Shown piece after piece: positions 57,985 through 64,000 of a stretch of DNA of 64,000 nucleotides (position 1 is its first letter; each line of letters opens with the position of its first letter). A program made the translations under genes and the position numbers. This DNA is from Candidatus Mycobacterium methanotrophicum (GTDB taxonomy: Bacteria > Actinomycetota > Actinomycetes > Mycobacteriales > Mycobacteriaceae): assembly GCF_023515995.1 (NCBI RefSeq), contig NZ_CP097320.1, positions 3,100,001 to 3,164,000 on the forward strand, given 5' to 3'. The notes under the pieces were generated by a model. The model searched no databases. It was not told the origin of the DNA and saw only the letters and a list, made by a program, of their open reading frames with translations.

Positions 57985-58980
57985 GTGCGATTCGGCGGGC
58001 AGCCGAAAGGGCCATCGCGAAGCGACGCGGTAGCGCCCTTGACGCGTGAGGGGCGGTCCCGTCGCCTCGCGCGGCACTCGGCGGAGGTGACCGGCGTGGC
58101 CAAGGCGACCCTCATCGATGGCGCCGTGTTGGTCCTGGGCGCAGCGAGGCGCGCCATCGCCGCGACCGTTGCTCGGGTGGTAGCCGATGGCCGCGACACC
58201 AGCGACCTGCTCGCCGGGCTGACCCGCATCGGCGTCGACGAGATCGCCTACCGCAAGGGACATCGCTACGTGACGTGCGTGCTCGAGCATACGACCGGGA
58301 GGCTGGTGTGGGCCGGCGAGGGCCGAAACCAAGACACCCTGGGGAAGTTCTTCGACCAGCTGGGCGCCCAACGTTGCGCGGCGTTGACCCGCGTCAGCTG
58401 CGATGGGGCCGAGTGGATTCACACCGTGCTGCGAGCACGCGGCGCCGCAGGCGGCGGTCTGCCTGCATCCGTTTCATGTCGTGGCCTGGGCGCTCAAAGC
58501 CCCCGACCGGGCGCGGGTGCGCACCATGGCCCACGCCGGCGTCCGCGACCGTCACGCGATGCGGGCGACCCGCAAGAACCCGGCCGACCTGACCGGTGAG
58601 CAGCGCACCAGCCTCGCCGAGACCACCGACACCAACCGCACCCTCTGCCGCGCCTACCTTCTCAAAGAGCAACTCCGCGAGGTGTTTCGAGTTAAAGGCC
58701 AAACCGGGCGGCAGCTGTTGGCCGGCTGGTTGTCGTGGGCGTCGCACTCGCGTATCCCCGAGTTCGTCGCGCTCGCCCGCACCATCCGCCACTACCGGGA
58801 GTTGATCTGCAACACCCCCTTGATCACGGCCTGTCGAATGCGCGCTCAGAGGCGACGAACACCCACCTGCGAACACTGACCAAGCGGGCGTATGGATTTC
58901 ACAGCCCCGGCGCATTGATCGGCATGGCCATGCTCACCCGCGGCGGCCTATGCCCACCACTACCCGGCCGAGCAGCATGA
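57985..58980 (+). mobile_element. Decayed ISL3-family transposase, second subfamily
   Basis: Frame one gives DLLAGLTRIGVDEIAYRKGHR, then YVTCVLEHTTGRLVWAGEG and ALTRVSCDGAEWIHTV. After a shift near 58430 another frame gives AAVCLHPFHVVAWALKAPD, LTGEQRTSLAETTDTNRTL and SWASHSRIPEFVALARTIR. After 58815 a third gives LSNARSEATNTHLRTLTKRA and YGFHSPGALIGMAML. The DE(IA)YRKGHRY, D-G and Glu (NTHLR region) signatures of ISL3 transposases are recognisable. The N-terminal zinc-finger part is degraded. Confidence 0.8.
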
Positions 58981-59019
58981 AACCCGCCCACAGAAACGTC
59001 AGTAGATCCAAGAAGTCGT

Positions 59020-59469
59020 GATGGAATCGGTTCCAGCTGGGACTGGTCGCGGTTTGCCGACGCGTTCACCGAGGACGCAACCTACGTCGAGCACACCTAC
59101 GGGACGTTTCACGGGCGCGAGCAGATTCGCGATTGGATCGTCTCGACGATGAATGTTTTCCCGGGGGCAGCGAGACGTCGTGACTTCTACCCGACGTCCT
59201 GGTACTCCATTGACACCGACCGCGGCTGGGTGTTTTGCGAGTTTCTCAACCGGATGCGTGATCCCGGCGACGGGAGCATTCACCAGACGGCCAATCTGTC
59301 GGTGATGAAGTATGCCGGCGACAACCTGTGGAGCTATGAGGAAGGCGCCTACAACCTGGTGAACTTCCTGCCGATGGTCCGCGAGTACATCCAGCGATGT
59401 CACGCGCTTGGCACCGCCAGCGACGACGCGATGGCGTTCGCAAAGAACATGAATTGGGAACTGGCCTAA
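59020..59469 (+). pseudogene. SnoaL-like (NTF2 fold) protein, 5' end lost
   Basis: The frame reads SSWDWSRFADAFTEDATYVEH, HGREQIRDWIVSTMNVFPGAA, then WVFCEFLNRMRDPGDGS and NLSVMKYAGDNLWSYEEGAYN. This is the NTF2-like SnoaL domain. Homology starts abruptly near 59020, just after the ISL3 remnant, and the upstream frame has no start or ribosome site, so the first 15-20 codons are lost. The rest is intact to the TAA at 59467. The function may be isomerase or hydrolase. Confidence 0.68.
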
Positions 59470-59515
59470 CGGCCCCGACTTCCGCCTTCGTCTTAGGCTT
59501 GCGATCGCGGAGACG

Positions 59516-60859
59516 ATGGAAAGGGTCGACGTGGACATCGCATTGAAGCAGAGGGTGCACTGGCTGGCGTTGCACGGCTTTGTGCGCGGCGTCGCGTCGA
59601 TCGGCGCCCGACGGGGCGACGTGCAGGCTCGGTTGATCGCCGACCCAACCATCAAAGCCGACCCGGTGCGGTTCTACGAGGAGGTCCGGGCCCGCGGCCA
59701 CCTGGTGAAATCACGTATCGGCTACATCACCGCGGACCATGCGATCGGGCATGAACTGCTGCGATCAGACGACTTCCGGGTGCTGTCGATCGGCGCGAAT
59801 CTGCCGGCGCCGCTGCGGTGGCTGGAGACTCGCACCCGCGACGATTTACTTCATCCGCTACGTCCGCCGTCGCTGCTGGCGGTCGAGCCACCAGACCACA
59901 CCCGCTACCGCAAGACGGTGTCGTCGGTGTTCACCACCAGGGCGGTCGCCGAACTACGGGATGGGGTCGAGCAGACCGCGGCGACGCTGGTGGATCAACT
60001 GTCCCGCGAACCAGGTGTCGTCGACATCGTCGACCGGTACTGCGCGAAGCTTCCGGTGTCGATTATCAGCGACATTCTGGGAGTTCCGGACGCCGATCGA
60101 CAGCGCATTGTTGAGTTCGGCGAGCTAGCCGCTCCCAGTCTGGATTTCGGCCTCACCTGGCCGCAATACCGCCGCGTGCAACGTGGGATAGCCGGATTCA
60201 ACTTCTGGCTGGCGCAGCATCTGCAGCAGTTGCGCCGCAACCCGGGCGACGATCTGATGAGCCAGCTGATCGAGAAATCCGAAAGTGGTTCAGCAGAAAC
60301 GTATTTAGACGAGTCCGAACTTCACGCGGTCGCGGGTCTGGTGTTAGCGGCCGGTTTCGAGACGACGGTAAATCTGCTGGGCAACGGGATTCGCATGCTG
60401 CTGGATCATCCTGAGCATTTGCTCGCACTCCGTCAGCGACCGCAGCTGTGGGCCAATGCTATCCAGGAGATCTTGCGGTTGGAATCACCGGTTCAGCTCA
60501 CCGCACGGCTTGCGCTCAACGACACCGAGATAGCCGGTGTCTCGGTCAAACAAGGCGAACTAATCGTGGTGTACGTGGGCGCGGCCAACCGTGACCCAAA
60601 GGTGTTCGCCGATCCCAACCGCTTCGACATCGAACGCGACAACGCCGGCCGGCATTTGGCGTTCTCCGGTGGTCGGCATTTCTGCTTAGGCGCGGCCCTG
60701 GCTCGAGCCGAAGGCGAAGTGGGACTGCGGGCAGTTTTCGACCGCTTCCCCGACGTGCGTGCGGTCGGCGCGGGTAGTCGCCGTGACACCCGGGTTCTGC
60801 ATGGTTGGTCGACGCTGCCGGTAGCACTGGGCCCGGCGCGGTCGATGGCCACCCGCTGA
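59516..60859 (+). CDS. Cytochrome P450, CYP140-like
   Basis: The 447-residue product has the I-helix LAAGFETTVN, the ExxR (EILRLESPVQLTARLA) and the haem loop FSGGRHFCLGAALARAEGEV with the Cys ligand. The first 100 residues (LKQRVHWLALHGFVRGVASIG, then RRGDVQARLIADP) closely match M. tuberculosis CYP140 (Rv1880c) as I recall it. The position near fbpB agrees with that. Substrate unknown. The ATG at 59516 begins 46 bp after the SnoaL stop. Confidence 0.88.
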   Translation: MERVDVDIALKQRVHWLALHGFVRGVASIGARRGDVQARLIADPTIKADPVRFYEEVRARGHLVKSRIGYITADHAIGHELLRSDDFRVLSIGANLPAPLRWLETRTRDDLLHPLRPPSLLAVEPPDHTRYRKTVSSVFTTRAVAELRDGVEQTAATLVDQLSREPGVVDIVDRYCAKLPVSIISDILGVPDADRQRIVEFGELAAPSLDFGLTWPQYRRVQRGIAGFNFWLAQHLQQLRRNPGDDLMSQLIEKSESGSAETYLDESELHAVAGLVLAAGFETTVNLLGNGIRMLLDHPEHLLALRQRPQLWANAIQEILRLESPVQLTARLALNDTEIAGVSVKQGELIVVYVGAANRDPKVFADPNRFDIERDNAGRHLAFSGGRHFCLGAALARAEGEVGLRAVFDRFPDVRAVGAGSRRDTRVLHGWSTLPVALGPARSMATR

Positions 60860-60862
60860 CAT

Positions 60863-61759
60863 CTAGGCCAAGTAGCGGCCGAACCACTCCAGCACCCGCC
60901 CCCAGGCATCGTCTGCCGCGGCAGCGTTGTAGCGCGGCCCGGTGTCGTTGAAGAACGCATGATCGGCGTTGGGTTCGATGACGATGTCGTTGACCAGCCC
61001 GGCCCGCTCGAGGGCGGCCTTGGCCGCCGCCGCGGAGCGGGTGACACGGGTGTCGAGGGCGCCATAGAGTGCCAGCACTGCGGCGCGGTCGGAGCCGGCG
61101 AAGTCCGGGTTGTCGGGCAGCGGCCCGTAGAACGGAACCGCGGCCGACAGTTCCGGTGCGCCGGAAGCCAGCAGTTGCCACACCAATCCGCCGCCGAAGC
61201 AGAACCCGACGACCGCGATCTTGCGGCCGGGCACCCGCATCTGGAGTTCGTTGATACCGGAATTCAGGTCGGCGATGAAGCGGTCTGGTTTGGCGGCGCT
61301 CAATGCGGCGGTGGCCTGCGCCGGATCGGCGAAGTGCCCCGTGCCGCCTTCCTCGGACAGCAGGTCGATGGCCAGCGCCGAGTAGCCGGCCCCGGCGAAC
61401 CGACCAGCCACCGACCGCACCCAATCGTTCAGACCCTTGTTCTCGTGAACGACCAACACACCGCGACGCGCATTGTGGGCTTGCGCCCAGGCGCCCAGGA
61501 GCTGTCCACGCGGGCCCGGCCAAGAGATCGGCTCCGTCGGCAACGCCTTGTCCATGCCCGGCGGCGCCGCCCCACTCGTCCCTGATGACCCGCTCGGACG
61601 CGGCGTCTGCCTTCCGCCGCACGCGGCGATCAATGCGGCCGCCGCCCCGCCACCCAGACCGAGCAGCGCCAGGCGCCGCAACGCTTCGCGCCTAGTCAGC
61701 AGACCGTCGACGTGGTCGGTGGCAATCTCTTCGGCAACGTACTGCTGTAACGGGGTCAC
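60863..61759 (-). CDS. Tat-exported dienelactone hydrolase family lipoprotein
   Basis: The 298-residue product has an N-terminal about 20-residue extension and a twin-arginine signal (LTRREALRRLALLGLGGG) with a lipobox-like LIAAC. The hydrolase domain has HENKGLNDWV with the Glu of the triad, the nucleophile Cys in VVGFCFGGG, the Asp in YGALDTRV and the His in NADHAFFND. The Cys-Asp-His triad is typical of dienelactone hydrolases. The GTG at 61759 is used. It converges on the P450 gene with a 3 bp gap. Exported location is inferred from the signal. Confidence 0.85.
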   Translation of the reverse strand: MTPLQQYVAEEIATDHVDGLLTRREALRRLALLGLGGGAAAALIAACGGRQTPRPSGSSGTSGAAPPGMDKALPTEPISWPGPRGQLLGAWAQAHNARRGVLVVHENKGLNDWVRSVAGRFAGAGYSALAIDLLSEEGGTGHFADPAQATAALSAAKPDRFIADLNSGINELQMRVPGRKIAVVGFCFGGGLVWQLLASGAPELSAAVPFYGPLPDNPDFAGSDRAAVLALYGALDTRVTRSAAAAKAALERAGLVNDIVIEPNADHAFFNDTGPRYNAAAADDAWGRVLEWFGRYLA

Positions 61760-61815
61760 CTTGGGGAGTATGCACCGAAAACCGCAGTGCCGGGCGGATG
61801 TCGCTGCGGGCCAGG

Positions 61816-62730
61816 TCAGCTGAAGCTGTCCGGATCAGCTACCGGGATGAGCAGATGGGACGGGGTGGGGCCACCCTGATGGAGCTGGTAGCTGCCACCG
61901 GCCAGGGCGCGGCGGGCCGGCTTCGTCGGAACCAGGTGTGGGAAGTCGTAGGTGGTCACCGTCAGCCGCAGTCGGTGGCCCGAGGCGATCATCGCGGCGG
62001 TCGGGAAGATCTCGATGTCGTAGCGGGTGAGCTCGCCGGGAACCACCGGCTCAACAGCCGACCGGGTGCTGAAGTGGTGCGGCCGCAGCACGGTGCCGTC
62101 GGGCAGGCGCCAGGTGCGATCCGGATCCAGCGCGCGGTGGGAACCGAGCAGTGCTCCCTGGGTCACCGGGCGGCTGGCTCCGTCGGGCGCGACGTCGTCG
62201 AGGTGGGCGACCCACAGCGTTTCGCTGGTGGTGGCCGTGGCCTGCACGGTCAGCGTGATCGGTCCGGCGAGCAGTGTCGGCGTGGCGAACGGTTCTCCTG
62301 TGTAGGTGAGCGCGGCGCGGTGCAGTCGCCGGTTGTCCTGGTCGTAGTGGGTTTGGCCGCCGCGCTGGGCGCGGATGAAGCTGGTCATTCCCAGGGTCCA
62401 CTGCTCGATGCTTCGACCGGCCACCGGGCCGCGTCCCACGTATCTGATTGTTGCCGTGGAGGTTTGCGGTGCGCAGTCGGCGGTCAGCTGGCCAGAGTCG
62501 GACAGGTAGAAGCGGGTCGGCGTCGCCTCGGCCAGCGGGTAGTCGCGGGCATGGAACCACCGCGGGCTTCCGATGGCCTGGAAGGTGAATGGCGGTCCGC
62601 AGATCGCGGCGTCCGCCTCGTCGCGCAGCCAATGGTCGAACCAGCGCAGTTGCAGGGCGTTGATGTGCAGCCCACCGAAGTCCGAGACGTGATACCAGGG
62701 GTCCATCAATAACCGCAGCCGCTCGGACAT
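61816..62730 (-). pseudogene. CocE/NonD hydrolase, C-terminal half only
   Basis: The frame begins SERLRLLMDPWYHVSDFGGL and continues with ALQLRWFDHWLRDEAD, FYLSDSGQLTADCAPQ, then the X-Pro dipeptidyl-peptidase C-terminal jelly roll (TSETLWVAHLDDVAPDGAS). About 300 residues with the catalytic Ser and Asp are lost at the border with the IS110 copy. The gene resembles the M. tuberculosis Rv1835c family. It is almost certainly inactive; the M at 62730 is a chance start. Confidence 0.75.
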
Positions 62731-62784
62731 TATGCGGGTGATCTTGTCAAGTGCGTCTTGTCAGACATCCCAGGAGCTTAAATG

Positions 62785-64000
62785 TCAAGCGGCGGTTTGT
62801 TGATCTTGATTGTGGGACGGCCAGGCGGTGGCTTCGTCGTAGAGCGTGCGGGTCTTGAGGCAGCCGTGCAGGATTCCGACGAGCCGGTTGGCGAGCTGGC
62901 GCAGCGCGGGGTTGTGGCCGAGGCCGCGGGCGCGTTGCTTGTCGTAGTAGGCGCGTGCGCCGGGCGAGGCGCGCAGCGCGGAGAACGCCTGCGTCATCAG
63001 CGCGTCGATGAGCCTGTCCTGATGCACGAACCGCGCGAGCACGACCTTCTTCTTGCCGGAGGCGCGGGTGATCGGGCTGGTTCCGGCGTAGTTCTTGCGG
63101 GCCTTCGCGTCGGCGTACCGTGCTGGGTCGTCGCCGAATTCGGCGAGCACCCGGGCGCCGAGGATCGGTCCCAGGCCGGGCTGCGACAGGATGATCTCAG
63201 CGTCCGGGTGCCGGTGAAAATGCTCCTCCACCTGCTCTTGCAGGATCGCGATCTGCTCGTTGAGGGTGGTGAGCACGGCCACGATCGAGCGGGTGGCAGC
63301 CGCGTACGCGGTGGTGATCACCGGGTCGCGGCCGAGCTGCTCGCCGCGCAGCGCGTCCTGGATCCGGCTGGTCTTGGTGTCGATGTCGCGGCGACCGGCG
63401 TGTTTGAGCGCGGCCCGGATCTGGCTGCGGTTCAGCTTCGCCGCCGACGCGGGGTCGGGGGCTCTGCCGAGCAGTTCCAGCGCATCGGCCGCGTCGAGAT
63501 CGTCGAAGGCTTCCAGCGCGGCGGGGAAGTACTCGCGCAGCGCGTGCCGCAGCCGCTGGGTGTGGCGGGTGCGGTCCCAGATCATCGTCTTGTGCGAGCG
63601 GGCAACAACTTTCACCGCCTCGGCTGCCGCGCTGTCGCCGGCCACCGGGCGCAGCTGGTGCGAGTCGGTGCGGACCATGTCGGCCAGCGTGTGTGCGTCC
63701 GCCGGGTCGCTCTTGGCGCCGGAGACGCTGTGCCGCTCCCGGTACCGGGCCACCGACAGCGGGTTCACCGCGTACACGGTGTATCCGGCCGCGATCAGCG
63801 CGGCCACCCACGGGCCCCGGTCGGTCTCGATTCCGATCGCCACCTCGGCCATGTCGGCGTCGGCGCCCAGCTCGGCGCCGATCATCGCGTGCAACCGCGC
63901 GATCCCGGCCGCGCCCTCGGGCAGCCGCGCCCTGGCCAGCCTGCGTCCCGCCGAGTCCATCAGTTCGACGTCGTGATGATCTTCCGCCCAATCGTCGCCC
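62785..64000 (-). mobile_element. IS110-family transposase, 5' end outside the window
   Basis: The 391-residue frame from ATG 63960 extends upstream without a stop to the window edge, where DDWAEDHHDVEL supplies the first DEDD acidic residue. Other motifs are IGIETDRGPWVAALI, SVSGAKSDPADAHTLADMV and the C-terminal Tnp_20 domain with SQPGLGPILGARVLAEFGDD and NYAGTSPITRASGKK. The copy looks uninterrupted, in contrast to the IS110 remnant at 14692. It probably ends near 62735, where the truncated CocE gene begins. Confidence 0.85.

Overview
The window is high-GC actinobacterial DNA from a Mycobacterium, most likely a slow grower whose genome is decaying. This rests on family content, not on any search: an antigen 85 mycolyltransferase, a furA-katG pair, a TreX-TreY-TreZ operon, a TB8.4-like secreted protein, a DUF7159 protein, a CYP140-like P450 and an Rv1987-like CBM2 protein. 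Comparisons with M. tuberculosis Rv numbers are from memory.

Layout. 1-9.9 kb is an intact block resembling Rv1566c-Rv1560: the end of a RipD-like protein, an acyltransferase-SGNH membrane protein, treX, treY, treZ, a hypothetical gene, then vapB with a damaged vapC. 9.9-16.3 kb is a graveyard of mobile-element pieces (a second VapC remnant, ISL3, ISAzo13-type, group II intron RT, IS110, an integrase-type IS). It contains two whole genes: a Fic protein with a striking four-site operator, and a secreted CBM2 protein. 16.3-19.8 kb holds furA-katG, a strong terminator and a thioredoxin-fold gene. 19.8-34.8 kb is an accessory region of envelope and secreted genes (two GH16 paralogues, a Tat-exported DUF1906 protein, acyltransferases, an SGNH hydrolase, a GT-C-like membrane protein, Tpx). 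Decayed genes are mixed in. From 34.8 kb to about 61 kb the gene order broadly follows Rv1904 to Rv1880 (STAS protein, nanT, cinA, thiamine-binding protein, dtd, methyltransferase, nitronate monooxygenase, DUF7159/fbpB, cyp140), with many interrupted genes and insertions. The right edge is an IS110-family transposase lying against a truncated CocE-type hydrolase.

Functional themes. (i) TreX debranches glycogen, TreY isomerises the chain end and TreZ releases trehalose; the antigen 85 enzyme uses trehalose mycolates in the envelope. (ii) Two exact matches to the KstR box lie between a short-chain dehydrogenase and a nitronate monooxygenase, next to a CYP125-like pseudogene and an acyl-CoA dehydrogenase/FadD fusion remnant. 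This looks like an eroding sterol-catabolism island. (iii) furA-katG, Tpx, a thioredoxin-like protein and two AhpD-like genes concern oxidative stress; both AhpD-like genes carry a frameshift.

About twenty protein genes are frameshifted, truncated, stopped or fused by deletion, in addition to the IS remnants. Several frameshifts sit in short homopolymers and could be assembly errors. In-frame stops and deletion fusions cannot be explained that way.
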